The notes under the pieces were generated by a model. It did no database searches. It saw only the letters and a list, made by a program, of their open reading frames with translations, and was not told the DNA's origin. A stretch of DNA of 64,000 nt from Labrenzia sp. OB1 (lineage in GTDB: Bacteria; Pseudomonadota; Alphaproteobacteria; Rhizobiales; Stappiaceae): positions 124,001 to 188,000 of the forward strand of contig NZ_JSEP01000003.1 of NCBI RefSeq assembly GCF_001624695.1, written 5' to 3'. The translations under genes were made by a program, and so were the position numbers. Shown piece after piece: positions 42,354 through 51,175 of the stretch. How positions within the stretch are numbered: position 1 is the stretch's first letter; the number at the start of each line of letters is the position of its first letter.

Positions 42354-42382
42354 ACGCGGTCCCACGGGGGCCGCGTTTTTTC
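42354..42382 (+). terminator. Rho-independent terminator of rpmI-rplT
   Basis: Arms ACGCGGTCCC (42354-42363) and GGGGCCGCGT (42367-42376), 3-base loop, followed by TTTTTT. It lies 38 bases after the L20 stop codon. Confidence 0.92.
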
Positions 42383-42665
42383 GTTCAGGACACCCCGGGT
42401 GCCATTGAACGCAGCCAGGAGCCTTCAACACCTTGAAATCCTTGAATTCTCGAACCGTTGATCGATCCAGACCGGTTGCCTGCCGATAGACCGCCGAGGC
42501 CTGGTCCGGGCAGCCTGAACGGAGTCCCGGGAGGATTTTAGGCTGTGCATTCAGTTGTTTCCCTTTTCTATTGCCTTCGCTCTGATTTGAAGCCTACCTT
42601 GTAACTTCGACCAAGTTCCCGCTCCGCGTCGGACCCTGGAAGAAACTCTAATGGAGGCTGGTGCC

Positions 42666-44096
42666 ATGCAGTTTGTTGAGTCGTTTTTCGCACTGATCGG
42701 CGATTTCACCTGGGGATGGGCCCTCATCCCGTTTCTTGTCGTCATCGGCATCTTTTTCACGGTCGTCACAGGCTTTGTACAGTTCCGGTTTTTCCTGCGC
42801 ATGTTCCGGGTTCTGTCCTCGAAGAACCAGTCCGGCGATCCAAATGCGATTTCGGCGCGTGAAGCCCTGCTTCTGTCCGTCGGCGGCCGTGTCGGCGGTG
42901 GCAATATCGCTGGTGTCGCTGTCGCGATCACCCTCGGCGGCCCGGGTGCGGTCTTCTGGATGTGGGCGATCGCTCTTGTCGGCATGGCGACCAGCCTGAT
43001 CGAATGTTCTCTCGCCCAGCTTTACAAGCGCTCCGCCGGAGACGGCACCTACCATGGCGGCCCCGCCCGCTCGATTCTTTACGGGCTGGGCAAGCAATAC
43101 CAGTGGCTGGCAATTCTCTATGCGGTCTGCCTGATCGCCTCCTTCGCGCTCGGCTTCAACGCCTTCCAGGGCAACACTGTCGCGGGCGCTGTCGAGGAAA
43201 GCCTGGGCATCGGGCGTATCTGGACGGGAATCGCGCTCACCGTCGTCACCGGTGTCATCATTTTCGGCGGCATCCACCGCATCGCCAAGGTTGCCGATGT
43301 GATCGTCCCCATCATGGCGATCGGCTATATCGCCATGGCACTGATCATCATCCTCCTGAACTTCACCGAAATCCCGGCGGTGCTCTACACGATCGTTGCG
43401 AATGCCTTCGGTTTCGAGGAAGCTGTTGGTGGCGGCATGGGAGCCGCGATCGCACAGGGATTGCGCCGCGGGCTGTTCTCCAACGAGGCCGGCCTCGGCT
43501 CCGCGCCGAACGTAGCGGCAACCGCGGAAGTGCGTCACCCGATCAGCCAGGGAATCACCCAGTCCTTCTCCGTCTTCATCGACACGATGATCATCTGCAC
43601 CTGTACTGCGATGGTCATTCTGATGGGTGACGTCTATTCACCGGGCGCCGAAGGCGTGGACGGCATCGTACTGACCCAGCAGTCGCTCGTTTCCCATCTT
43701 GGAGAATGGACCAGCTACTTCCTCGCGCTCGCGATCCTGCTCTTCGCCTTCAGCTCCATCATCTACAACTACTATCTCGGCGAAAACGCCCTGAGTTCGA
43801 TGACCGGAAACGCCGCTGCACCCCAGATCCTGCGTGTGGTGGTCATGGGGGTCGTCTTTCTCGGAGCAACGGCGCCCAACGCCACGTCCGTCTTCTTCTT
43901 CTCCGATCCGCTTATGGGAGTCCTGGCTCTGGTGAACCTTCTGGCCCTGATGATGCTGTTCCCGACCGCAAAGCGGATCCTGGACGACTTCAAGGATCAG
44001 CTCCGGGCTGGTATTGCCCGTCCGGTTCTGGATCCCGACAAGTTCGCTGATCTGGATCTCGATCGCACGGCCTGGACCGGCAAGGCCCCCGACTGA
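42666..44096 (+). CDS. Sodium:alanine symporter (AGCS family)
   Basis: 476 residues from the ATG at 42666, where GGAGG lies 8 bases upstream; the ATG at 42651 lacks a site. About 11 membrane segments and the AGCS signatures VGGRVGGGNIAGVAVAITLGGPGAVFWMW and LFSNEAGLGSAPN. It couples Na+ (or H+) uptake to alanine or glycine import across the inner membrane. Monocistronic by position. The preceding 349-base gap holds the L20 terminator and no gene. Confidence 0.93.
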   Translation: MQFVESFFALIGDFTWGWALIPFLVVIGIFFTVVTGFVQFRFFLRMFRVLSSKNQSGDPNAISAREALLLSVGGRVGGGNIAGVAVAITLGGPGAVFWMWAIALVGMATSLIECSLAQLYKRSAGDGTYHGGPARSILYGLGKQYQWLAILYAVCLIASFALGFNAFQGNTVAGAVEESLGIGRIWTGIALTVVTGVIIFGGIHRIAKVADVIVPIMAIGYIAMALIIILLNFTEIPAVLYTIVANAFGFEEAVGGGMGAAIAQGLRRGLFSNEAGLGSAPNVAATAEVRHPISQGITQSFSVFIDTMIICTCTAMVILMGDVYSPGAEGVDGIVLTQQSLVSHLGEWTSYFLALAILLFAFSSIIYNYYLGENALSSMTGNAAAPQILRVVVMGVVFLGATAPNATSVFFFSDPLMGVLALVNLLALMMLFPTAKRILDDFKDQLRAGIARPVLDPDKFADLDLDRTAWTGKAPD

Positions 44097-44185
44097 TCCG
44101 AGTGGAAGCCAATTGAAAACGCAAAAGCGCGGCCCCTCGCTGCGCTTTTCTTTTGTGGCGACATGTGTTTCCTTTAGGACATGGA

Positions 44186-44740
44186 TTGAATGCAACCCGT
44201 CGGTGTCCGCCCATTTCACTTTCCCAAAAGCAGATCCCAGTCCTCAAGGGCATGATCACGGCCATCGTCATGTGTGGACTGGCGCTGAGCGCCGGAGCGG
44301 TGCTGCCGCCGGTAAACTGGCTTCCGGATGACACGAGCGGCGAACGGCTGGGCTTCGCGGCCAGATGCATTCTGGTGATCAGCGTCTGGCTGCTCTTATG
44401 TATCGGCGCACTCGCCCGGCATCGCTTCTTTACCCCGGCGGACATCGACGGCAGCGGACTCACCGCAGGCACGGCCAAGGCCAAAATACTTCAGGCAGTG
44501 CTGCAGAACACTCTTGAACAGACCGTTCTGGCCGCTCTTGTCTATGGCAGCTTCGCAGTTCTCGCACCACCGCAGTGGCTTGGCGCTCTGCCGGTGGCAG
44601 CGCTGCTGTTCTTTTGCGGACGCGCCCTATTCTGGCACGGCTATGTCCAAGGGGCCGGTTCGCGTGCCTTCGGTTTCGCACTGACGTTCTACTCCACCGT
44701 GCTGCTGTTCCTGGCCAGCATATTTCTCGCATTGGTGTGA
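44186..44740 (+). CDS. MAPEG family membrane protein
   Basis: 184 residues if started at the TTG at 44186, which has AGGA 6 bases upstream; an ATG at 44153 is possible and the ATG at 44252 would lose the conserved Gln-Lys-containing start (SLSQKQIPVLKGM). Four hydrophobic segments and the phrases LQAVLQNTLEQTVLAALVYG and RALFWHGYVQGAGSRAFGFALT resemble the MAPEG (membrane-associated eicosanoid and glutathione metabolism) superfamily; bacterial members are often glutathione-linked, function unknown here. It ends 5 bases before the exonuclease gene and is likely cotranscribed. Confidence 0.75.
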   Translation: MNATRRCPPISLSQKQIPVLKGMITAIVMCGLALSAGAVLPPVNWLPDDTSGERLGFAARCILVISVWLLLCIGALARHRFFTPADIDGSGLTAGTAKAKILQAVLQNTLEQTVLAALVYGSFAVLAPPQWLGALPVAALLFFCGRALFWHGYVQGAGSRAFGFALTFYSTVLLFLASIFLALV

Positions 44741-44745
44741 CCGGC

Positions 44746-45402
44746 ATGCCCAACGCTGTCATCTTCGATTGCGAATATCTCACGGCTCCAGGTGCCATGA
44801 GGCGTATGTGGGGCGGCCCGCTCGATCCGGACCCTTCCGTGGCCCAGATCGGTGCGGTCAAACTCTCGCTCGATCCCGGTCACGAGATCCTGGAGACGTT
44901 TCAGGTTCTCATCAGCCCAAAGGACAGATATGGCCGGAAAACCACACCGGACCCCTTTTTCACAGAGCTGACAGGGATAGACCAGGCTTCTTTCGACCGG
45001 GCCGGCGTCGGTCTGGCCGAGGCCCTCGACGGCTTTGAGACCTTCTGCGGAGAAGCAACACTGTGGTCCTGGGGCAAGGACGAACTGAACCTCTTTGCCA
45101 TCAGTTGTTATGTCGAGGGCAGCGCTCCGAAAATGCCGATACATCGGTTCGGCAATGCCGCTGGACTCGTCTTTCTGGCCGGCATGCCCTATGAGGACCT
45201 GGTCAAAACGACCAGCGGCCAGCTGGCGACTTATTTTCAGCTCGACCGCCAGGAACGGCGCGAGCATGACGCCCTCGACGATGCCATGTCGATCGCCCTC
45301 AGCCTGCAGCACCTGCTCCGGACAGGGAAGCTCGCGCCGTCCGATTTCCGCCTCCCGCTGGATGAAGCGGACTTGCGCCGAAGGCTGCCTCCTGCTCCTT
45401 AG
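44746..45402 (+). CDS. DEDDh-type 3'-5' exonuclease family protein
   Basis: 218 residues from the ATG at 44746. The exonuclease motifs are visible: FDCEYL near residue 8 (the D-x-E of motif I), LWSWGKDELNLF in motif II, and EHDALDDAMSIA near residue 180 (motif III, H then D). It is an RNase H-like fold exonuclease of the epsilon/DnaQ group, stand-alone. It probably degrades or trims nucleic acid 3' ends; the substrate cannot be given. It follows the MAPEG gene by 5 bases. Confidence 0.8.
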   Translation: MPNAVIFDCEYLTAPGAMRRMWGGPLDPDPSVAQIGAVKLSLDPGHEILETFQVLISPKDRYGRKTTPDPFFTELTGIDQASFDRAGVGLAEALDGFETFCGEATLWSWGKDELNLFAISCYVEGSAPKMPIHRFGNAAGLVFLAGMPYEDLVKTTSGQLATYFQLDRQERREHDALDDAMSIALSLQHLLRTGKLAPSDFRLPLDEADLRRRLPPAP

Positions 45403-45485
45403 CGCCCGGGCGATAGTCCGTTCGGGCGAGTCGGCACCCGCCCGCAATCACCCACCGGAAGTTCTCACCGCTATCCCCGAAATGC

Positions 45486-45564
45486 GTTAACTTTTGTGCC
45501 GTTTCGCGGCGCCTTGTTAACTTTCTGGAAAAAGATCGGCAGATTTCCGGGACAAAAGGTTAAC
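45486..45564 (+). promoter_or_regulatory. Three GTTAAC sites upstream of small unknown gene
   Basis: GTTAAC occurs at 45486-45491, 45516-45521 and 45559-45564; the first two extend to GTTAACTTT and are spaced exactly 30 bases. The sites resemble CtrA half-sites (TTAAC). They precede the gene at 45650. Confidence 0.4.
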
Positions 45565-45649
45565 GCTTCCCTATATTGGCATGGTGATTGCGACGTTTCA
45601 GGCGAGGTCGCGGAATGCGTCCCATTCTGAAACAACGAGGCGTTTAAAC

Positions 45650-45985
45650 GTGCGAGTGAACCCGGTAACTGCGGCAGATCGTGCCAATGTGAGGCGCAAG
45701 CGTCCCCCAACGGGAGAGGCCGGCGGCGACGAACAGCATCCGGATTTTGCCTCCAATCTTCCGGTCCCCGTGCAGCCGGTTCTGGAGCAGGAACAAGCGG
45801 CTTTCGCAACCAGCTACTACCCGAACTCGGTTTTTCTCGCGCATCTGATCGCCGCAAGGGACAACGACCCGCAGACACGTACCTTCAGACGGACAGAACC
45901 CCTGCGCGGCGTCGACAGCTACCGCGCCACCGCTGCCCTGCCGCGCCAGCGCGCCGCCGGTCATCTTCTCAAGACCGAACGGTGA
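45650..45985 (+). CDS. Small hypothetical protein, paralogue of next gene
   Basis: 111 residues from the GTG at 45650, chosen because ACGAGG lies 9 bases upstream and the N-terminus then matches that of the next gene (VRVNPVTAADRANVRRK against MQVNPVSAIRPLRIRQK). No signal peptide or membrane segment. The C-terminal half (ATSYYPNSVFLAHLIAARDNDPQTR, SYRATAALP) looks conserved and structured. A 13-base motif related to GGCAGATTTC occurs before and after the gene. Function unknown. Confidence 0.65.
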   Translation: MRVNPVTAADRANVRRKRPPTGEAGGDEQHPDFASNLPVPVQPVLEQEQAAFATSYYPNSVFLAHLIAARDNDPQTRTFRRTEPLRGVDSYRATAALPRQRAAGHLLKTER

Positions 45986-46192
45986 CCCGGCAGCAGAGCC
46001 GGCAGATTTCCGCCTGATCCGCATATCCGGACAGGTCACTTCACGGGATGCTCCGAGATCCTCGTGAAATCTGCCGATTTGTGACAGGCAGCACAGTTTT
46101 CCCTCGCCGCCACACCTAAGCTCCTCCTCAGATCCGGGATACTTCCGGACTCCGAAAGATTGGCCACGGACTGGCCCGCAACGGAGCTTTGA

Positions 46193-46504
46193 ATGCAAGT
46201 GAACCCTGTTTCCGCGATCCGTCCCCTGCGCATCCGGCAAAAGCCGGTCGCCACCTCAAGCCAGGACAGTACATCTGCCGCGAGCATCTGGCCCGGTGAG
46301 ATCGCAACACTCCCCGCCCACATCGCCTCAGCCGCCCTGAACCGCACCGCCCATCACGACGCCCACTCGCAATACGCCACGCAGCTTCTGGCAAGCCGCT
46401 CTGCCGCCGATGAAACCCGTCTGGAACGGCAGCAACATCTGGCGCAATATGAATCGGTGGCAGACAACGAGCGGAATTTCCATTCCTGGTCCGTATCGGT
46501 GTGA
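46193..46504 (+). CDS. Small hypothetical protein, paralogue of previous gene
   Basis: 103 residues from the ATG at 46193, with ACGGAG 6 bases upstream. The first 17 residues resemble the start of the gene at 45650 (VNPV.A.R...R.K), after which they differ: this one is Ala/Ser/His-rich with a helical second half (ARSRSAADETRLERQQHLAQYESVAD-like composition, not literal). The middle AALNRTAHHDAHSQYATQLL contains several His residues. No recognised family. It lies 207 bases after the first gene and ends just before the convergent multicopper oxidase gene. Confidence 0.6.
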   Translation: MQVNPVSAIRPLRIRQKPVATSSQDSTSAASIWPGEIATLPAHIASAALNRTAHHDAHSQYATQLLASRSAADETRLERQQHLAQYESVADNERNFHSWSVSV

Positions 46505-46541
46505 CGTCCCTGCCGTTACGATACGGGCAGCACTCGAAGCC

Positions 46542-47927
46542 CTAATCCTCGATCCTCAGGAAACCGGCCAGCCCGGTTTTCTGGTGTTCGATCACATGAC
46601 AATGGAACGCCCAGTCACCGGGATTGTCCGCGACAAGCGCGACTTCCATCGTTTCCTGCGAGCGGAGCAACGCCGTGTCCGTCACAAGCGGTGGCAGCTT
46701 TCGCTTGTTGGACCGCAGCAGTTTGAACGAAACCCCGTGCAGATGGATCGGATGATCGTTCGGCGTCTCGTTGCGCAGCCGGAGAATATAGGATTTGCCC
46801 AGTTTCAGCCGCGCCAGTGGATCGAAGGGACCGGGAAGATCGCCGGGCCAGGCAACCCGGTTGATCGACCAGAACGTATAGCCGAGCGACCCGCACAGGC
46901 TCGATTGCGGCGCATCGCCTTCCGGCGACCATCCGAAGACAAAATCCAGGACATCCGCATTTTCCAGGTCTGGTTCGGCGACAGGATTGAGCGGCAAGGC
47001 CCTCAGCTCTCGCAAATCCCGATGAAGGCTTGATCCCCCGGGTCGAAACCGAGCCAGGACCTTCGCGCCGTTCGGCCGGTTCAAGACCAGACGCACCTCC
47101 TCGCTCTCATCGTCCGGCACGCGCAAGGCGATGTCGGCGCGCTGTCCAGGCGCCAGAAGCAGGTCCGACGCAGGCAGCGGCATGGGCAGAGGATTGGAAT
47201 CGAGCGCGATCACCTGCGCTTCCGCTCCATCAATTTCAAAGCTGCCCACCCGGGTAACGTCGGTTACCGCCAGCCTCAGCCGCACAAGACTGCCGGCCTC
47301 CAGGTCGTAGACCGGGTCAACCTGCCAGTTGACCGTCGACACCGTGCCGTAGGACCCGCCGCGGGCGGCGTTGCGAGGTTTGAAGAGATCGATGAACTGG
47401 CCGTCCCCACCCAATCGGAAGTCGCGGATGTTCAGGGGCAGATCGCGGTCGAACCCCGGATCCTGCTCCTCTTCCACGACAAGAACGCCCGTCAACCCGC
47501 GCGCCATCTGCTCCAGCGTGTTGCAATGGGGGTGATACCAGTACGTTCCGGCATCCGGCGGGGTGAACGCATAGCGGAACGTCTGCCCGGCCTCAATTGG
47601 GTGCTGCGTCAGATAAGGCACGCCATCCATCCGGTTGGCGATCCTCAAACCGTGCCAGTGAACAACCGAAGCTTCCTGAAGCGCGTTCGTGACGTCGATT
47701 GTCGTTTTCACGCCCTGTTTGAACCGCAAGACGGGCGGCGGTCCATCCGGGGAGAAACTCATCATTCCCCGGGTAAGCATCTCCGGCAGAATGCGATAAT
47801 CGAGCCCGGCAAGGGTAAGAGCATGGTCGGCGGCCTGCGCCTGACGAGCACCGAAGCTTCCGGCGGCAAAAGCCGCAAGGCTTGCGGCGCCGCCAAGCAG
47901 AAATTCTCGCCTCGAAGGACCGAGCAT
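46542..47927 (-). CDS. Multicopper oxidase family protein, Tat-exported
   Basis: 461 residues. N-terminus SRREFLLGGAASLAAFAAGS is a Tat signal, as for folded copper proteins. The four copper-binding blocks are present: HWHG, HPHCN near residue 130, HPIHLHG near residue 390 and HCHVIEHQKTGL near residue 440. It should oxidise an organic or metal substrate with reduction of O2 to water in the periplasm. The type-1 copper axial position is Leu where CueO-type enzymes have Met. Monocistronic by position; convergent with the small gene at 46193. Confidence 0.93.
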   Translation of the reverse strand: MLGPSRREFLLGGAASLAAFAAGSFGARQAQAADHALTLAGLDYRILPEMLTRGMMSFSPDGPPPVLRFKQGVKTTIDVTNALQEASVVHWHGLRIANRMDGVPYLTQHPIEAGQTFRYAFTPPDAGTYWYHPHCNTLEQMARGLTGVLVVEEEQDPGFDRDLPLNIRDFRLGGDGQFIDLFKPRNAARGGSYGTVSTVNWQVDPVYDLEAGSLVRLRLAVTDVTRVGSFEIDGAEAQVIALDSNPLPMPLPASDLLLAPGQRADIALRVPDDESEEVRLVLNRPNGAKVLARFRPGGSSLHRDLRELRALPLNPVAEPDLENADVLDFVFGWSPEGDAPQSSLCGSLGYTFWSINRVAWPGDLPGPFDPLARLKLGKSYILRLRNETPNDHPIHLHGVSFKLLRSNKRKLPPLVTDTALLRSQETMEVALVADNPGDWAFHCHVIEHQKTGLAGFLRIED

Positions 47928-48033
47928 CTGAAGACCTCATCTCACGCGGGCGCGTCCAGCTGCACTCAACACCCGGCAACCGGATTTCTCAAGGTTCAAA
48001 TTGACGCGGCGGATGAGGACAGGGGGGGGCCGG

Positions 48034-49638
48034 TCAATACCCGGCCGCGTGGCCGTCCTTGCGTGGATCGGAACCGGCCGTGAGCAGGCGGCGGGGTTTG
48101 TCGATCATGATTGCCTGGCTGCCGCCGATCGCCTCAGGGGCCGAAACGACGGAATGCCCCAGCGCCTTCAAACCGTCGAGCGTCAAGGATGGTATCCGGT
48201 GTTCCGCCTCCAGCTCATGGCTGTCCATGTTGAAGAACATGCGCGGGAAATCGATTGCCGCCTGCACATCCATTCCGTAGTCGATGATGTTGGTCAGCAC
48301 ATGGGCGTGGCCGCAGGCCTGATACTGACCACCCATCACTCCGAAGGACAGCCAGGGAGCGCCGTCTTTCAGAGCCATGGCCGGAATGATCGTGTGCATT
48401 GGCCGTTTGCCGCCGTCTATCGAATTCGCGTGGCCGGGTTCCGCCTTGAAGGACTTCCCTCGGCAATGCAGCAGGACGCCGCTCTCCGGAGCGACAATGC
48501 CGCTGCCGAAGCTGCTGAACAGCGAATTGATGAGAGAGACCGCGAGGCCGTCCTTGTCCACCACCGTGAGATAGACGGTGTCGGTCTGCGGCGCCAGCTG
48601 CGCATGCGGCACGGAGGCCATGCGCCCGCCGGCCGAAATCTGCTTTGCGAGCCGATCGAGATAGTCTTCGCCGATCAGGTGGGAATGGCAGACATCCATG
48701 TAACCCGGGTCGGTGACGAACCTGTCGCGCACGCCATAGGCAAGTCGGGCCGCTTCCATCTCCAGGTGGAAACGTTCCGCACCGAGGGGATCCATCTTCT
48801 CCAGATCGAACCGCTCCAGAAGACCGAGCATGACCAGCGCGATGATGCCCTGCCCATTGGGCGGCAATTCGGCGATCGTGTGCCCCTTGTAGTCGCGCAG
48901 CACTGGTGAAACCGCCGTGGTGTGACAGGCTGCCAGATCGTCCCGGGTCATCAGTCCGCCCCGGGAACGAAGCGCGGTGACGATGTCGTCGGCGATGTCC
49001 CCGCCATAGAATGCGTCGGCACCGCCTTCGGCGACTTTCTCCAGCGTATCGGCCAGGCGCGGGTATTTCAGGATCGTTCCGACCTTCGGCGCTTTACCGT
49101 CAACCAGGTAGCTGGCGGCCGACAGCGGATCACCGGCGAGTTTACCGACTTCCCCCATCCAGTCGTGGGCGACACGCGGGGCGACCGGAAAACCGTCGCG
49201 GGCATAGCGAATGGCGCGGCTGAACAGGGGTTTGAAATCCCGCGTGCCATGGGCCTTAAGCAAGGTCTCCCAGGCCCGGATCGCACCGGGCACAGTAACT
49301 GCGTGCGGCGAGGTATCAGTGATTTGCGTAACGCCGAGTTCGGCCAGCTTTTGAGGCGTCGCTGCACGCGGCGCAGCCCCTGAACCGTTGAAGCCGGTCA
49401 GGCGGCCATCGGGCTCCATGACGATTGCGAAACAATCGCCACCGATACCGGTCATATGTGGTTCGACGACACACTGCACTGCAACGGCGGCTATGGCCGC
49501 ATCGACGGCGTTGCCGCCACCCTGGAGAACTTCAAGCGCCGCGCTTGTCGCCAGCGGGTGCGATGTGGAGGCCATCGCTTCGCGCGCATGGACCGGAGAC
49601 CGGCCCGGCATCTGGAAATCCCGATTCACTGAATGCAT
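48034..49638 (-). CDS. Gamma-glutamyltransferase family protein
   Basis: 534 residues, the usual length of a bacterial gamma-glutamyltranspeptidase. Family phrases HPLATSAALEVLQGGGNAVDAAIA, GIGGDCFAIV and NGSGAAPRAAT are present. The autoprocessing and nucleophile Thr aligns to Thr354 in DTVYLTVVDKDG, which replaces the usual TTHxSVVD start. No clear signal peptide is seen. It may hydrolyse gamma-glutamyl compounds such as glutathione or gamma-glutamylated amines. Confidence 0.9.
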   Translation of the reverse strand: MHSVNRDFQMPGRSPVHAREAMASTSHPLATSAALEVLQGGGNAVDAAIAAVAVQCVVEPHMTGIGGDCFAIVMEPDGRLTGFNGSGAAPRAATPQKLAELGVTQITDTSPHAVTVPGAIRAWETLLKAHGTRDFKPLFSRAIRYARDGFPVAPRVAHDWMGEVGKLAGDPLSAASYLVDGKAPKVGTILKYPRLADTLEKVAEGGADAFYGGDIADDIVTALRSRGGLMTRDDLAACHTTAVSPVLRDYKGHTIAELPPNGQGIIALVMLGLLERFDLEKMDPLGAERFHLEMEAARLAYGVRDRFVTDPGYMDVCHSHLIGEDYLDRLAKQISAGGRMASVPHAQLAPQTDTVYLTVVDKDGLAVSLINSLFSSFGSGIVAPESGVLLHCRGKSFKAEPGHANSIDGGKRPMHTIIPAMALKDGAPWLSFGVMGGQYQACGHAHVLTNIIDYGMDVQAAIDFPRMFFNMDSHELEAEHRIPSLTLDGLKALGHSVVSAPEAIGGSQAIMIDKPRRLLTAGSDPRKDGHAAGY

Positions 49639-49754
49639 TCCGCCGATCTTTTCCGTTTTGCGCTAATTGCTTGTCGGCGAATACGCCTAGCCTGCAATGC
49701 GCGGTTCTGGTAGCAAACCTTCTTTGCGACAGCACCTTAAGGAGAAGCGGCGAA

Positions 49755-50186
49755 ATGCGCAAACTCACACTTTCAATAGCAGAGACAATCACTTCCGCCG
49801 CGTTTGAAAAAGCCGCCGAGTTGAATTTGAAGCCGCTGACGGTCGCGGTTCTGGATGCCGGTGGCCACGCGATCATCGTCAAACGTCAGGACGGGTCCTC
49901 GATCATGCGCCCGCAGATCGCCACCGGCAAGGCGATCGGCGCGCTGGCGGTCGGAACCGGAACGCGATGGCTGAATGCCAATGCGGAGTCCCGGCCGCAT
50001 TTCGTCAACGCCCTGAACGGCGTATCCGGCGGCGCAATCGTTCCGGTGCCCGGTGGAGTGCTGATCAGGAATGCGGATGGCGAAACGCTCGGCGCAATCG
50101 GCATCACAGGCGACACCTCGGACAATGACGAAGCCTGCGCGGTTGCCGGTGTCGAAGCGGTGAAGCTCGTTGCGGACTGCGGTTAA
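49755..50186 (+). CDS. GlcG/HbpS family heme-binding-like protein
   Basis: 143 residues from the ATG at 49755, preceded by GGAGAAG. It has the GlcG/HbpS (DUF336) pattern: LTVAVLDAGGHAIIVKRQDGS near residue 28, ATGKAIGALAVGT near residue 56, and GGVLIRNADGETLGAIGITG near residue 100. Some relatives bind heme or act as sensors. No signal peptide is seen, so cytoplasmic. Divergent from the gamma-glutamyltransferase gene. Confidence 0.88.
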   Translation: MRKLTLSIAETITSAAFEKAAELNLKPLTVAVLDAGGHAIIVKRQDGSSIMRPQIATGKAIGALAVGTGTRWLNANAESRPHFVNALNGVSGGAIVPVPGGVLIRNADGETLGAIGITGDTSDNDEACAVAGVEAVKLVADCG

Positions 50187-50290
50187 GGCATCTCCGGTTG
50201 AGCGCACCCGACAGGGGCGTTCAACCGGGATTCGATCAAGGCCGGAGGTATGTTCGCGTTAACGTCGGAACCCGCCGATCGCTGCACACG

Positions 50291-50878
50291 TCAGGGTTTG
50301 TCGGAAAGCTTGCTGATTTTCTTCTGCATTTCCTCAAGCTGACGCTTCATGTCGTCCAGGTCAGACGCCTCCGTCTTGCCGGGTTTTGCCTCGTCGGAGG
50401 AAGTTTCCGGAGACGCACCGGCTTCGCCGGTAGGAAACGGCATGAACATCTTCATTGCCCGTTCGAACATCTCGGTGTTGCGCTTGACCTGATCCTCGAT
50501 GGCATCGAAGGCAGTTGCGCCGAACGCACCACTCATCTTCGCGCGCAGCTTTTCCTGTTCCTGCGTCAGTGACGTCATCGAATATTCCAGGAAACTCGGC
50601 ACGATCCCCTGCATGCTGTCTCCGTAAAAACGGATCAACTGGCGCAGGAACGTCACCGGAAGCAGGTTCTGCCCCTTGCCTTCCTGCTCGAAAATGATCT
50701 GAGTCAGCACGGACCGTGTAATGTCGTCGCCGCTTTTCGCGTCGAAGACCACAAAGTCCTCTTCCCCCTTCACCATCACCGCCAGATCCTCGAGGGTCAC
50801 ATAGGTGCTGGTGCCCGTATTGTAGAGCCGCCGGTTGGCGTATTTCTTGATGATTGTCGGCTCGTTGGTCTTGGCCAT
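50291..50878 (-). CDS. phaR: Polyhydroxyalkanoate synthesis repressor PhaR
   Basis: 195 residues. The N-terminal DNA-binding domain reads IIKKYANRRLYNTGTSTYVTLEDLAVMV (about 9-37), followed by the PHA accumulation regulator domain (DAKSGDDITRSVLTQIIFEQE, SYYG-type helix LIRFYGDSMQG). The C-terminal third is Pro/Glu-rich. PhaR binds both DNA and PHA granules and represses phasin genes and itself. It is divergent from phaA, the first step of PHA synthesis; the 297-base gap between them is the likely site of control. No phaC gene is in the window. Confidence 0.95.
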   Translation of the reverse strand: MAKTNEPTIIKKYANRRLYNTGTSTYVTLEDLAVMVKGEEDFVVFDAKSGDDITRSVLTQIIFEQEGKGQNLLPVTFLRQLIRFYGDSMQGIVPSFLEYSMTSLTQEQEKLRAKMSGAFGATAFDAIEDQVKRNTEMFERAMKMFMPFPTGEAGASPETSSDEAKPGKTEASDLDDMKRQLEEMQKKISKLSDKP

Positions 50879-51175
50879 TCGTCACTTCCGCCTGTCAGCC
50901 TTACGGCTCGTTTCCCATTTGACGACAAGGCCTTCGCCGTTCTGCCGTCACCTCCATACCTGAGACTAAGCCAATCATATCGGATCGTGCCACTCTTTTT
51001 ATGGACGCCACCGAAAGGATGAGGCCGCAAATGCGAAAACAGCCTGTCGATAAGGAGTGTTACGGTTGACACGAATGCTGGTGCGGTTTCTAGTCCATGC
51101 ATCGTCAAGGGTCACAAGTTTCCGCAGAGCAACCAGTCTGCTGCGGCCAATAGACCTCAAGTTCTGGAGAGTATG
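50879..51175. promoter_or_regulatory. phaR-phaA divergent promoter region
   Basis: About 297 bases with no gene. A candidate phaA promoter is TTGACA (51066-51071) with a 17-base spacer to TCTAGT (51089-51094). A PhaR box was not identified with confidence. Confidence 0.4.
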
